Shown one piece after another: positions 35,291 to 47,439 of a stretch of DNA of 64,000 bases (position 1 is the first letter of the stretch; every line of letters begins with the position of its first letter). This DNA is from Zygnema cylindricum (Eukaryota; Streptophyta; Zygnematophyceae; Zygnematales; Zygnemataceae): NCBI GenBank assembly GCA_037447655.1, contig JBBHKE010000478.1:186770-250769 (forward strand), read 5' to 3'. The notes beneath the pieces are model-generated. The model was not told the origin of the DNA, made no database searches, and saw only the letters and a list, made by a program, of their open reading frames with translations. The position numbers were made by a program, and so were the translations under genes.

Positions 35291-36039
35291 GGCATAAATT
35301 TTTTAAAGTTGGCTAAAATCTAATTTTTCGTATATACCAACCTAAACAAAGATTCCAATTTCAATAATCATTTTATATTTGGAATGTTGATTTTATAAAA
35401 GATTTTGGGCAATATTTGTCCCGCCAATTTTGTGTGACCGATGTCACATCATGGAACAATACTATTTCTACCGACGGACAACAAGATTCGGACGACATAG
35501 AGTCATAAGATTTCAACAATAATGTAGTTGTAAATAGTCATGTTCATGTGAACAAGTATGCATAGGCATTATTTCATTGGACCACATTAGAGAGTGCATT
35601 ATTCTTACAGTCATCATTAGAATACAAATAGGCACTCAAAAGAGACAAGAAACAACCCTTCATCCATTAATGCAAGAATAGCAAATCAGATATAGTCAAG
35701 TAAGACAAGGAATAGAATCCGACTTTATTAGAGAAAGTCTTTTGTAACACATTGTCCTGAGTGGACCATTTATTAAAGCTATGGCTTTCGTACACTTCTA
35801 TTTTTGTCTCCTTGCCTACTTTATCTGTTTGCTAATTATATCCCTCCATAATCTTTCCTATCTTTCCTGTCCAAATATTTTGTGACTCCCTAAGCCCCTC
35901 CGTGTGTATTGACTTGTGGCCGGTCTAAGCTATTTGTGGCTACGGGAATCCCTTCTCGTTAGCTCGGATGACCGACCCTAAGCGACAGGTTATGGGCCCA
36001 CCCATATGGGGCCCAAAGGAGTTCGGGTTTCTGGAATAA
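35291..36039. other. Gene-free stretch
   Basis: No gene supported. The only structure noted is an imperfect palindromic patch ATGGGCCCACCCATATGGGGCCC near 35992-36014, at the entry to the open-frame block that follows. Confidence 0.5.
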
Positions 36040-39000
36040 GTGAGCGGCGGCCATCCCAACACGGCCGTGAGTAAAGGAGGAGAATTGGATAGATCTGCAA
36101 CGAAAACACCAAGAGAAGGTGCAGTAGGTAAGACTCACGCATTGGATGCGAGTGAAAGGGGAGACTTGGAGAATGACCTCCAAGGGCTTAAGGAAAAGCT
36201 AGACAAGACACATGTGAAACCAACCATGGCAAAAAGAACAAGACTGCTACGCAGACTCTCACAAACACCATATGATGAAACAATGTCAATGTCAGAAAAC
36301 ATTTCCCACTGCTCAGAAAAACCTAGCCATGGTAGAATCGGCAGAAATTAACCTTCCTACACAAACGAAAATCTCAATGTTTCCATGTCACTTCTCCATA
36401 GATTTGAACCGGTTCTCACCTCATTAGAGAGCCTTAGATGGGAGGAGTCGAAGTGGGAGGACATGGTTAAGATGCTAATCGCCGCAGTAGGCTCCACCGA
36501 GGTGGTGATGCCCGAAAAGGCCTACGAGATGGAGCCTGGCATCAAGGAGAAGAGTGGTCAAAAGTCTGATCACCTACGTGATAGGGTAGAGACCAAGCAA
36601 ACAAGTCAGAACCCAAATCACAAGGATTCTGCATGCAAAGCAAGCATCCAGATCACAAGCCGAGACGATCGAAGCAGAGAGGAGAAAGGAAGATTGGATG
36701 ACAACAAAAGAGAGGATAACCAAGAAAGAAAGACCTCTCATGACCTCATCACAGACCACACTCTAAACTTCACCAGGATCCCAAACGCAAGCCTCTTTCC
36801 GACGCCAGATGCCAAAGATGGAGAAGGTCTGCCACGATGGCAGAAAGGAGGAGAACAAGAACTTACCAAGTTTGGGGAGTCATCCGAGGAGAGTCGCCGA
36901 GAGAATCAGCAAAGACAAACTAACACAATTTTCTCCATATATCCGAGGAGAGTCGCCGAGAGAATCAGCAAAGACAAACTAACACAATTTTCTCCATGCA
37001 GGATCCCTAAGAGGAGTCGCCAATGCACCCTGCCGTAGGCAACGTCTACACATTTGCAGATCCCGAAGTTCGAAGCACCAAGCGATGGGACGCCATCCTG
37101 CCAAAGACAAAGGAAGCAGTCAGAATAGACAAGGAAGCGGTCAGAAATGACAACAAGGATGACATCAAAGTTCAGTTCCTGACATCAAAGTTCAGTTCCC
37201 TCAAAAAGAGAACCGAAGCAACAAACAGGTGTGCTATGCGGTTAGATCAACAAAGGTTGCAGCGACAACCACAAGGAAACAATCATGGCTCATGCAAGAC
37301 AAGTACCACCGGCTCAAAGATGAGCACTCATAGAAACAGAGACACCAAAATGCAGAAACTTTCACGTCAGAGGGAGACAACCGAGAGCCTCTCACCCCAA
37401 GAGGACATCAGTGGGAGATCTTACCAAAATGGAGTCAAAAGTCAGGTGTTGCAGAGTGACACCACGCTTTAGGTGCCATCGAATGACACCACACCAGGTT
37501 GTTTCGCCTTGGAGAGGCTAGAGACCACAAAGGAGAAAATCTTCGGAGAAGTCACCAAGATTGCTCCAAACCAAATGAGCACTCCATCAACAACCCGCAA
37601 AGAGGACGAGACAAACGTCCTGTGAGAAAACGCTACAATGATCGTCAGTCACGCAAAGCAAAAGGAGACAGATTGCACACTAACCATGCACGTTGACACA
37701 GGAAATCACGCGACAAAGGATTGTAGCACCAGCGAACAAGAAGTTCAAAAGATTGCAGGTGTACGAGACACGACATCAACAAACGGATGGAATCAAATGC
37801 ATGTTAAAAAGGAAGAAAAAGGGGAAGGAGACTTAGAACCATACCTTAAGAATCCTGAAAAAGCGAGTGGCAATCCCAAGCGAGATGACAATATAGGTGG
37901 TAGTAGAAAGAGAAATACAAACATTCTCTTAGTCATTGTCGAGCTAGGTAGCACGGGCAAAATCTTAGAGACTAGCTCCAATGACTAGATAATCCAAGAC
38001 TTGCATAGAGAGAGAGATCAAAAATCAGTTTTTTAATAGTAAAACTCATGTAGAAAGTGGAAGAGTGGCAGAAGAACCCAAAGGTAGCAAACCACATGCT
38101 CGAAAACTCACAAAAACCAGGAGTCTAGGGGACTTAGACAATGGAAGCATTGGTGAGCAAGGGGTAGAGAGAAGACAGGAAAAGGAAGAAAAACATTCCA
38201 TAGAAAAGAAGATGCAAAACAATTGGAGAATGGAGAAAGAATCAAAAGTTAAAGAGGTGAACTTACTAAGTTGCAGGTACACCATGAGAAGTACAGGCGA
38301 CAGGATCAGCTGGAGTCACCACTATCACTCTCCAATTCCCACCTCCATCGATGGGAGGAAGACTGCTTCGGCATCCAAAATTCACAAAAATCTGTCAGAA
38401 ATGCACTCTCCAATTCCCACCTCCATCGATGGGAGGAAGATTGCTTCGGCATCCAAAATTCACAAAAATCTGTCAGAAATGCCACAGGAGAAAGTAAGAA
38501 CATTTAGTAAGCCGGCAACATTGGTGTCAACCTCGACACAAGAGCCGAAGGGAAACAAAGAGGATCATCAAGGACTCAAGAACGAGTCAGATCAAAGGAG
38601 CAAAGAAAATTTGAACAGCTCAGAGAATCTTGGAACATTTGCATCACACATTGAGAAAAATGTCCCAAAAGCCGCAATCGGTGTCTTACCTCAAACATGG
38701 AGGACATGGCCGAATGAGATGGAGAGCGGGAAGAAACCAGTTGGCTCTCCTAACGCCTCATCCCTCGGAGATAGAGAAATCGGACCTGCACACAGAGGTC
38801 CACAAGTGACATCAAATGTCTAGAACAAGAAATCCAAAAATCTGCCACAAGTCGTTCAGTTGGAGAAAATTGGAGATCAAAAGGTTAAAGTCAAGAAAGC
38901 TCCTAGCATAGATTTGTTACATGCAAAGGAAAAAAAGAGTGGAAGAAACCAAAGGAGAGAATTGGCTGAGAAGTTACCTTACAGTTTAGAGATAGTGGGA

Positions 39001-39746
39001 GATTCCGGATCTCCACCACTATGTACTCCACAGAAATCCATCAAGTTTACCACCAAATCTGCGAGCAAGAAAATCCAAATGTCAAACCAGATGCTAGAGG
39101 AGGTAAAAGAGGATAGAGGAGTGTTAAAGTACAAATCATTTAGAGATGCGTTGCTGGGAAATTTCACGGAAAGAGAAACAATCAAGCAAGAAGCCAAGGA
39201 GGGAGAAAGTTACACTCACCTTGAGGAGGAAGAAACTTCGGAAGCTCAGATTCATCCACATTCAAGTTCATGCGCCAAGCAGGTGCAAAAGGAGCGACCT
39301 GTCATAAGGAATGCAGCGGAACGCGTGGAGGAGCAAGAAGAAGAAGACCTAACCCTAATTCCTAACCCTACCTTAATGTCCATTTTCAGCCTGCAGATTG
39401 CTAAAATCAGATTGGAGGACAGGCGGAGGCTTCAAGAGGAAGCAAAAGAATGAAGAGAGGAGGGATAAACTCAGCAAGGAAGCTTAAGGAAAGAAGGAGA
39501 GCACTAAAGAAAGTGCTAAGGGGAGATGTCAAACTTAGAGAGGAAGAGAGGGGCGAACAGGCAGCAGACAAGGAAAATTGCGAAAATTGCTCAAACCCTG
39601 GAAAAGTGGGCATAAGTACACTTGATGCTAACATAAAGGACAACTTCGTACGAATTGAAGGTACTTTCCCTAAATCGCGGCAAAGGCGCACGATCGAATT
39701 TGAACCTTCAATTGAAACCCGTGATTCAAATCTAAACATACCGTAG
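36040..39746 (+). pseudogene. Unrecognised hydrophilic, purine-rich open-frame block
   Basis: A run of plus-strand frames with similar composition: 36040-36351, 36385-37038, 37023-37472, 37499-37696, 38065-38823, 38860-39453 and 39450-39746. Four of the seven share one frame and are separated by single stops (for example TAG at 38821-38823). The rest need frame changes, so one long coding sequence of over 1000 codons may have decayed, or introns are missed. The product is rich in Lys, Glu, Arg, Ser, Gln and Asn with no membrane segment and no motif I recognise. It contains duplications: about 57 bp at 36890-37000, about 20 bp at 37168-37200, and an in-frame 78-bp one at 38326-38481 (26 residues, HSPIPTSIDGRK...). 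A retrotransposon ORF1/gag-like protein or a disordered host protein are both possible. Confidence 0.45.
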
Positions 39747-40794
39747 TGGCATTAGACATTGGGAGGAGGGCTTATTTGGCGGGTAGCGGAGACCTTCGAG
39801 GAGGATTTTGCCCGGGCAATGTAAATCTCTCCCAGTTATTGATAAGGACAAAAAAATCGCGTGAAGCGCGGAGAATTTTTTTTTGGGAGTCTCCTCGCTG
39901 ATTAGGTCAGATTGACAAAAAAAACAAAAAAAAGCAAAGTGTTCATACTTACAACGTTCTCATATAGAGCATTCACCACAAATAACGTCACGCGCGTTGC
40001 ATGAGAACATGTAAATCGCGTTCGCGACTCAAAATATCTACATAATATTAGAAACGTTCACACTTTAAACACTACCATTTAATCCGTCGAACAACTTAGT
40101 CGCGCGTCACGTGAGAACACTTGACCTTTGCCATTAAAAACTAAAATAAAATTAGTCGCGCGTCACGTGAGAACACTTTACGTATGAAATTACAAACAAA
40201 ACAAAAAAGTACAGTCATATTGTCCTCCTTTGGGCGCCGCAGGCGAATTTTTTTTTACTACGCTACGTGAAATGAGGATCATACGCGGAGAGTGTAAAAA
40301 TATCCTACAGTCATCATTGACGTAGTATTTTGAAAGGAGGAGAAGGTATTTTGAAAGCGGAGAAGGTATATATATTCAAATTTTAAAGAGTACAAGATAA
40401 ATCCGCGTGTACTATTTACTTACTCCAAAATGTGACGTTATTTATCATATTCCCTACGGTCGAAAGTGAAATTCCGTACTTTTCAATGTAGATTAACTCT
40501 CCACGCGGATGTCCGTACGTGGTAAACTTGAATTTCGTACTCTCCAATGAAAATTAACTCTCCGCGCGAATTCCGTACGCTCCGTACTCTCCAATGTACA
40601 TTAACCCTCCGCGCGAATTTCGTACGCTCAAATGTGAACCAATTTTTTTCAGTATGTATCGCAAATGATTACGTTTCAAATTGTATTGTTTTGAAACGTA
40701 AGTAAATATAGACGTACGTTAATCTATTTATTACGTGCACTTTAACCATAGGTTTTGATTTACGATTTAACGTATTTAGTGTTAAAACCAACAG
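39747..40794. other. Gene-free stretch with short tandem motifs
   Basis: No coding signal. TAGTCGCGCGTCACGTGAGA occurs at about 40098 and 40155, part of a 57-bp duplication. A phrase ATTAACTCTCCGCGCG with CCGTACTCTCCAATG recurs at about 40493, 40553 and 40604. Two CpG-rich patches sit next to poly-T runs (39855-39885 and 40235-40260). Confidence 0.55.
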
Positions 40795-40907
40795 CTAAAT
40801 CCTACAGCCTAACCCTAAATCCTACAGCCTAACCCTAAATCCTACAGCCTAACCCTAAATCCTACAGCCTAACCCTAAATCTTACAGCCTAACCCTAAAT
40901 CTTACAG
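40795..40907. repeat. 20-bp telomere-like minisatellite
   Basis: Five full copies of CCTACAGCCTAACCCTAAAT occupy 40801-40900, with partial units at both ends. Copies 4 to 5 change CCTACAG to CTTACAG. Each unit contains ACCCTAAA, the reverse of a TTTAGGGT telomere repeat, but the remaining 12 bases are not telomeric. It lies about 175 bp upstream of the Crypton coding sequence. Confidence 0.9.
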
Positions 40908-41081
40908 TTTTGAGTTTTCGTTTTATGTTTTTATTTTATTTTTTCATTTCATCTTTTTTATTCATTTACTTGTTTTTCTTTCAACAGTTTTATTTTAAAT
41001 TAAACTTTTTAAAGGTTTTTCTTATTATTTTATTTTTATTATGATTATTTTTTTTTCTTATTCATAAAAATTTCCTTTTCA

Positions 41082-44000
41082 ATGTTTTCTTGGCGTAAGG
41101 GAGTTTTTCAAATTTTACCTAGTATTGTTTCAGGGCTCACATTTGGAAACTGTCAAAAAATTGTTCATTTAGAAGATGACGATAGCAATGTAGGAATAAA
41201 TAATCCCCCACAATATAGTGAAACAGATAGAGCACGGATCATCAGAAATACATTAAAACAACGTAACCCAAACACAGAAAAAGCTTATGAAGTTGGTTTA
41301 AATCAGTATGAAAAATTTTGGAGTGCACAAGGGCACCCAAATGTAGCTATTACACCTGATGGGGTTATTGGACTATTAGAAAATAACAAAAATAAAAGTT
41401 ATGCCACACTCATACAATGGGTGAAAGGACTCCAAGACTCGTATAAAACGCAATTAGCCATAAAAGGAGGAGGGGGTGAAAATCTTAGAGACAACAATAT
41501 CATCCAAAAACTTTTACAGGAGTCCAAAAAAAATACATCAAATTTAAAAAAAAATAACCATGAAAACCGTCAAGAAGGCATACGAGAAGCGTATTCTCTC
41601 GAAGATTACAAAGGGTTTTCAACATTTTGGTTGGAGTTGGCCAAAGGAAAGCACAAAGAAAAAAAGTTGGGGATGGAACCATACACCAGCGTTCAAGTGA
41701 GGTATGTATCGATAAAAATACTAAATTTTCCATTTCATTTTCTCGATTCATGTTGTTTTTTAATTAACACTTTATTTTATAGGGTGCATTTTTATTTGAG
41801 TTTCTTATTCAATTTTGTTATTTTAGGGTTTAGATTTTAATTTTTGACTTTACAATACATTTTTTTTAATATGTTTTTTCGAGATGCAAAAAGTTTTTAG
41901 AAGTTAACTCCAAAGTCTATTTAAAGCAGAGACGAGAATTATGTGCAATTTTTGTTTTTGGGAGAAAATATACATTCTTTTAAAATAAAGCTCGAATTAT
42001 GTTTGTAACATTGTCATTTTTTTTGTTTGTGTTGTTTTGTTTATTTTTTTTGTGATGCATTTTTTGTTTTTTTTGAGAAAGGGTATATTTTTTTCAAAGA
42101 AAACTCTCATTATATTTGTAACATTGCCATTTTTTGTATCTTTGATGTTATGTTTTTGTTTTTTGTAGGAGTCAATTTATCATGAACCATGCGTGTCTCA
42201 GTTGAGGCGATGATTCAGAAATGCTCAGTTAGCGGATGTTTTTTCGTATGATCTTCCTTATCTTGGGCCGGACAAGGGTTATGTTTTGGCGATGGTTACA
42301 AGAAATGGGAAAACTAATGTGGTAAGCAATGTATAAAATTGAAGCTTTAACGAAATGTGTATTTTGTAATGTTTTGTGCATAACCCAAAAACAAATTTTA
42401 CTAATTTTTTCGGTTTTTTTATTGTATTTTTTAACCGCAGAATGGTCGTGCGGAATTTATCGGATGCATGCGTCACTTAGACTTTCTTGTTTGTCCGGTA
42501 GGTGCTTTGGCCCAACAGTTTTTTTGGAGGTGGGAATTAGCTACAAATAAAAATGCAATTCCCAATTTTTCGAAGAAAGAAACTTGGTACGGTGAACCTT
42601 TCACGGAAGGGAGAGTTTTAGCGAAAGACGAAAAAGGAAAAGAAACACGGTTTATGCAACCTCTTTGCTATAATACACAGTTCCAATATATAAAAAAAAC
42701 ATTCCAAACCAAAAATATTTCCTTCTCATAAAACCCATGTCGGACGTGGACAAGGGGCAACGATATTGGCGACAGGAGGGTGGGTTTTCGTAAACTTACC
42801 ATTTGATTTTTATCATGCATTCATTTGAAATAATAAAGTTTTGTTATCTATGTTCTAATTTTCCAAATTTTTGTTTTCTTTTATGGTAAATATTTCAGTG
42901 CTGATCAAGAAGCCATCAAAGTGATGGGACGTTGGACATCTAACCACTTTTCATACTCATATGTCACGGATTTGCCAACGGACATTCTACTATAAGCTTC
43001 TGGACACGAAAACAACACCAGAAAGTATTTTCTACCTCGTTCCAGAGTGAAACCCCCTGCTACTCTTTGTGCTATGTTTTGGCCGTGGGTAGAAACGGCA
43101 TATGTTGAGCTGCCAACGGTATGTTTATAAAAACCCTCACCATTTATATCATTAATTTTTTTTTAAGTAAACTTTGGTGTTTTATGTTTGTCGCAATTTT
43201 TTTTATTATTCTATTATTTTTTTGTATCACTTATTTTGATTTTTTTTTGTTGTTTTTTGTTTATTTTCATTTTTTTTTGTCTTTTCAATTATATTTGTAT
43301 TTTTTCAATTGTTTTCCTGTTTTTATGTTGTTTTTTATATGTTTTTTGGGTAATTTGTTTTTCCTTTAATTTTTTTTTTCTCTTTCCCAGTCAATCTCTT
43401 TTTAATTTTTTCTTTTTTTCTCTTTCTATCACATTTTTTTTATATATATTTAATGTATATATACATTTTGTTTTATATGTATTTAATGTATTATTTTTTT
43501 GGTTTTTGTTTTATACTTAATGAATTATTCTTCTATTAATATATACAAATGTTTTTTTGTGCAGAGAAATGCTCGAGCTTCCAAATCTGAAAGAGATTTA
43601 AGCGCACAAAATTTCCTTCACACCATGTTATGGCTCAAAAGTGTGTTTTTACAGGACCATGTTTTTTTGCAGGATTTATTTCCTGATCTTCCTATCTTCA
43701 AGCACAAATTGTTCGAATCTCGTTTGTGGTCATCGTTCAAAAACGAAGTCAAAAAAACGTGTTATGAATCATCAAATATGTGGGCTTCAATTGCGGATGC
43801 CGAAGCAAATGTGCCGATCACAATTTCACAGGTGGGAAAATCTGTTGATTCGCTATTCATGTGGAGTGAGACCTGTGGAAGAAAAATCGATTATATGGGA
43901 GAGGAAATTTCATATGTAAAAGAGACAGTTTCAAGCTTGAATGAGAAAATTTGTAATATAGATGACAAGTTAACCCGCATTATGCACATGGTGAACGGTC

Positions 44001-44506
44001 ACGGAGATCCGTTGCATGGAACACAACCATGTGAAAATCAAAATAAATCATCAAAAAATGAATCAGCTATGGGAATTGGGACTCTTGAACGCAATCTTCC
44101 TCGAAGTGAAGACGAAGAACATGAAACCCCTGTAGAAACGACAAGGACAACTGAAGAATTTCCACGTCCTATTCTATCGCAAGAAAACTTAAATCAAGTT
44201 TCTTTAATGACACAAATTGGAGCTCGACTACACACGGTCAAAGATGTGTGGAAAGCCTACCACAATGGTATAGGTGGACTTCCTTCCATCGCGAAATTGG
44301 AATCAAGTGGAACTAGTTGGAGGAAAGGAGAATATCGGATGTTTTATAATTGGAATGTCATCTTGGTAGAAGTTGGTAGAATAGCAAAAGAAAATGAGGT
44401 AACATTAAGTACGGCATTGGACAGGTTGCAAGATCGCCAATTCGTGAACAAATGGAGTTTGCGCGACATATCAAAGAGATTAGCGACTGAAAACAAAAAA
44501 AACTAA
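41082..44506 (+). pseudogene. Crypton tyrosine recombinase with GCR1_C-like domain, disrupted
   Basis: Five exons inferred from GT-AG sites: 41082-41701, 42169-42321, 42441-42779, 42899-43118, 43565-44506. Exon 1 gives an N-terminal helical, core-binding-like region (NPNTEKAYEVGLNQYEKFW). Exons 2-4 give the catalytic part: FRNAQLADVFSYDLP, NGRAEFIGCMRH, CPVGALAQQFFWRW, the H-x-x-R box in THVGRGQGA (other frame, about 42736), GRWTSNHF and the presumed nucleophile Tyr in SYSYVTDLP. Then come YFLPRSRVKPP and, in exon 5, a coiled stretch and a C-terminal block (VKDVWKAYHNGIGGLPSI to SKRLATENKKN) typical of GCR1_C DNA-binding domains. Breaks: TGA at 42203 and a one-base loss nearby, a frame change near the A run at 42690, TAA at 42993. 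Such recombinases move Cryptons through circular intermediates; this copy is inactive. Confidence 0.85.
43565..44506 (+). CDS. Last Crypton exon, open
   Basis: The longest intact piece of the recombinase, 313 codons and a stop, after an acceptor TTTTTTTGTGCAG. Upstream residues of the open frame (from 43499) are intron read-through. It starts RNARASKSERDLSAQNFL, contains DLPIFKHKLF, a heptad-like segment near VKETVSSLNEKICNIDDKL, an acidic linker, and the GCR1_C-like end (about the last 85 residues). The heptads suggest oligomerisation and the C-terminal block DNA binding; both are inference from family architecture. Confidence 0.7.
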   Translation, partial: RNARASKSERDLSAQNFLHTMLWLKSVFLQDHVFLQDLFPDLPIFKHKLFESRLWSSFKNEVKKTCYESSNMWASIADAEANVPITISQVGKSVDSLFMWSETCGRKIDYMGEEISYVKETVSSLNEKICNIDDKLTRIMHMVNGHGDPLHGTQPCENQNKSSKNESAMGIGTLERNLPRSEDEEHETPVETTRTTEEFPRPILSQENLNQVSLMTQIGARLHTVKDVWKAYHNGIGGLPSIAKLESSGTSWRKGEYRMFYNWNVILVEVGRIAKENEVTLSTALDRLQDRQFVNKWSLRDISKRLATENKKN

Positions 44507-46233
44507 ATTAAAGTTTGTGGGACTTTTTTGGCACTTGTTGTAAATGTGTTTTTTGTAGCTTTTGAAACTTTGTAAAATTTTATAATGTTTATTTAGACTT
44601 ATTTTTTTAGAAATTGAAACTCGCGTAATAAGTTTTCTTATAGTTTTATTATTTTCTGCCCATTACATGTTTATATTTTATTTGTTTTTTTATTTTATTT
44701 TGTACGAACCCTAAAATTGCATAACTTTTTTTATTATGTGATAAAAAAATTTATTTGATAAAAGAAGACGTGTAATCTCTAATGTTGTTGAAGTTAATGT
44801 TTTTTGTATTGTATTTCACAAAATGTTCATTTTAATTAGTATTCACAAAATAAATTATTTAATATTTGCTGCCCTATGTGTTTTCATCATTAAATTGGAT
44901 ATCATACACACACACACACACACACACACACTAATTCTTTATGTATATGATTTTTATCAACAATTACGTTATGCTAAAAAAAGTTAGTTAATGTGTTTTG
45001 GTTTATATAACAAACTATGACTCAACACAAACCAAATATAGTTTATTTATCATCGTCGATTAAAAATGTAGTCGTTGTGTTTATCAAACTTAATAGATTT
45101 GAAACATTGTAAGATAGAAAAATGATATTACCAATCGTGGGGGTAAAATTTGTTATATTTTTCGTTTTTTTATATTACAAAACGAAACAAAAGCAACGAC
45201 TAAGAGCTCTCATCCCTTATTTGGTTTTTTTTTGTATAAATGTCTTTTGTCGAATATCTAATCGGATATTTCATTTTTTTTATTGTCAATTACGTTAGAT
45301 CAAAAAGTTTTAGTTAGTGTATTTAGTGTATACAACAAACTATCACGTAACACAAACAAGATACAATTTCTCTATTATGGTCGATAAAAAATGAAGTCGT
45401 TTTTTTGTCAAATTTAATAGGTTTCAAACATTGTAAGATATAAAAATCATAACATCGATCGTGGGAGTAGAATTTATACAATTTTTCCTTTTGTGATATT
45501 ATGAGAGAAAATAAAAGCAACGGCTAAATATTATATTTGTTTATTTGTTTTTTTTTTTATAAATGCCTTTTGTCATATACTTAATCAATTACGTTAGATC
45601 AAAAATGTTTAGTTAATGTTTTTGTTTTATGTATAAAAAACTAGAACTTAACACAAACCAAATAGGTCGATTAAAAATGTAGTCGTCGTGTTTGTCAATC
45701 TTAATAGGTTTGAGACATTGTAAAATAGCAAACTCGATAGCATCAATTGTGGGGGTAAAATTTGTTCTAGTTTTCGTTTTGTGATATTATAAAACAAAAT
45801 AAATGCAACGACTAACTATTCTCATTGTTTATTTGGTTTTTTTTTGTTATAAATGTCGTTTGTCCAAGATCTAAACGGATAGCCAATGTATATATTTTTA
45901 CATTTGTGATGTATTATATATAAATGTTGTATTATATTACGATTAATGCATTAGTATTCCGTAATTATAAAAATATATTAATTGAGCAGCATTAAAAATA
46001 TATTGGCAACCAAAAAATTAATTAATTAAAACAGCCTTATGGCCGCTAAGGACCACCCGATCAGCCAGCAACAAATTGAGTGATTAACTACTCTATTTTG
46101 AGTGGCAACGTATCGAGGAGATCGACGATATAGGCGTAATGGTAACGTAGCAGCAATGGGGAGCACGTGTTAATTTTTATTTTATTTTTTTGGGACGCCT
46201 TCGTGCGTTGGCTTTTTTTTTTTTTTTTTTTAC
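44507..46233. repeat. AT-rich tail with three tandem units of about 300 bp
   Basis: Three related units start at about 44958, 45283 and 45585, each with CAATTACGTTAG(A)T, TTAGTTA(A)TG, AACACAAACCAA, AAAATGTAGTCGT, TTTGAAACATTGTAAGATA and GTGGGGGTAAAATTTG. They end near 45870. Spacing is about 325 and 301 bp. An (AC)13 microsatellite lies at 44906-44931. No gene is seen. The array may be the 3' non-coding part of the Crypton or an independent repeat. Confidence 0.75.
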
Positions 46234-46875
46234 TTGCGGCGTTGGTTATTATTAATTTTTGCTTTACTTGAGCTTAAACATCGCCCGCCGCGAAAGCGCC
46301 TATTTATACGTTTGCGTCCTCCCACGAGACGTCGTACGCCGCCAGCTAAGACAGGTATACCTGGCCCGGTGACGTCTTCGCGGGCCAATTCGAAATGTGT
46401 CGAACCGGCATCCGCGGGAGTTTCCGCGAGGTTATCCTACGGCCGGCGTTACTCTCCTCGACCCTCCGCGAGTCTCCTCGTTTCGACCTGTACCGGCTGT
46501 CTACTCTCCGCGCGAAGCAGTATACCGCGAAGTACATTGAAGTCTTGGTCAAATGAGACTTCGCCATATGCGCCGCCGGAAACGCATACGACGTCACGAC
46601 ACCAAAGCTTTTCATTTGTGGGCAACGGCATGTTGAGCGACAAGTCATACGTGAAACGTAGGATTGGCGACAACCACGCGACGTTGAAATCTGCGATCGC
46701 AATCCACACCATTGAACTGAAATCAACGAACAGCAAAAGCCGTCCGATTTCACTGACAAATTTCTCGCAGGTACATCAAAATTGCACGCAGGTACATCGA
46801 AATATTAATTCTTTCCGACTCCAGTCGACAACAGCAAATCTTAGGGCTAGATTTTCACAATCTGGAGGGTTTTGA
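46234..46875. other. GC-rich island with overlapping open frames
   Basis: A sharp rise in GC and CpG content against AT-rich flanks, following a T run at 46208-46230. Open frames exist on both strands: plus 46234-46875, and minus 46449-46736 and 46346-46759. The minus frame 46449-46736 reads like ordinary protein (MVWIAIADFNVAWLSP, NEKLWCRDVVCVSGGAYGEV) and is preceded by a possible acceptor TTGATTTCAG. I do not recognise a family. It could be the 5' end of a host gene, a captured gene fragment, or an old repeat. Confidence 0.35.
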
Positions 46876-47439
46876 TGCTCCCATAGAAAAGCTTGCATTT
46901 GTCGTGTCAAAGCAAGATTGTCTTGATCGGAACTGAGAACCTGCATGTTTGATAAAAAACAATCATATTTCGACTATTCCGAGTCATGTTTTTGATATTT
47001 GTTTTCGTCAAAAGAACCTTTTCAAGAGTTTTTTCAGGGTTTTTTGGGTTAATCCAGATTTTTAGGAGTTGAAAGAATGAAACAAGTGAGATTCAACCAA
47101 TACAACATTATCTGCTGAAGTCATTAATATATATGAGAATTTTATTTTTTTCTGGTTGACTTACAAACAACAAAAGAAAAGGTGGAAAAAATGAGAGAAG
47201 CTTAGAATTGCAGTTCTGAATGTAGTTAGATGTAATAAATGCTCAATATCTCTCGCACTCTCTCCACCTCCCTCCTGTCTCTTTTGGTTTTCTTGCCCCT
47301 TGGAATATTTTCTATTACATAGCAAACACGGTTAGAATAGTTCCAACCCAAGCCATGGCCATTTCACAAAAAAGAAGAAATAATGACGCGAAAATGAAGT
47401 TCAAAACTCAATTTTCCCAACAGATTACAACTTACCCAT
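46876..47439. other. Gene-free stretch
   Basis: AT-rich sequence between the GC-rich island and the possible exon; no coding frame or repeat recognised. Confidence 0.4.

Noticed and set aside
43121-43564. Phe/Leu-rich frames at 43121-43520 resembling membrane proteins
   Set aside because: They are poly-T-rich intron 4 of the Crypton gene; GT and AG sites flank the segment and exon phase is kept.
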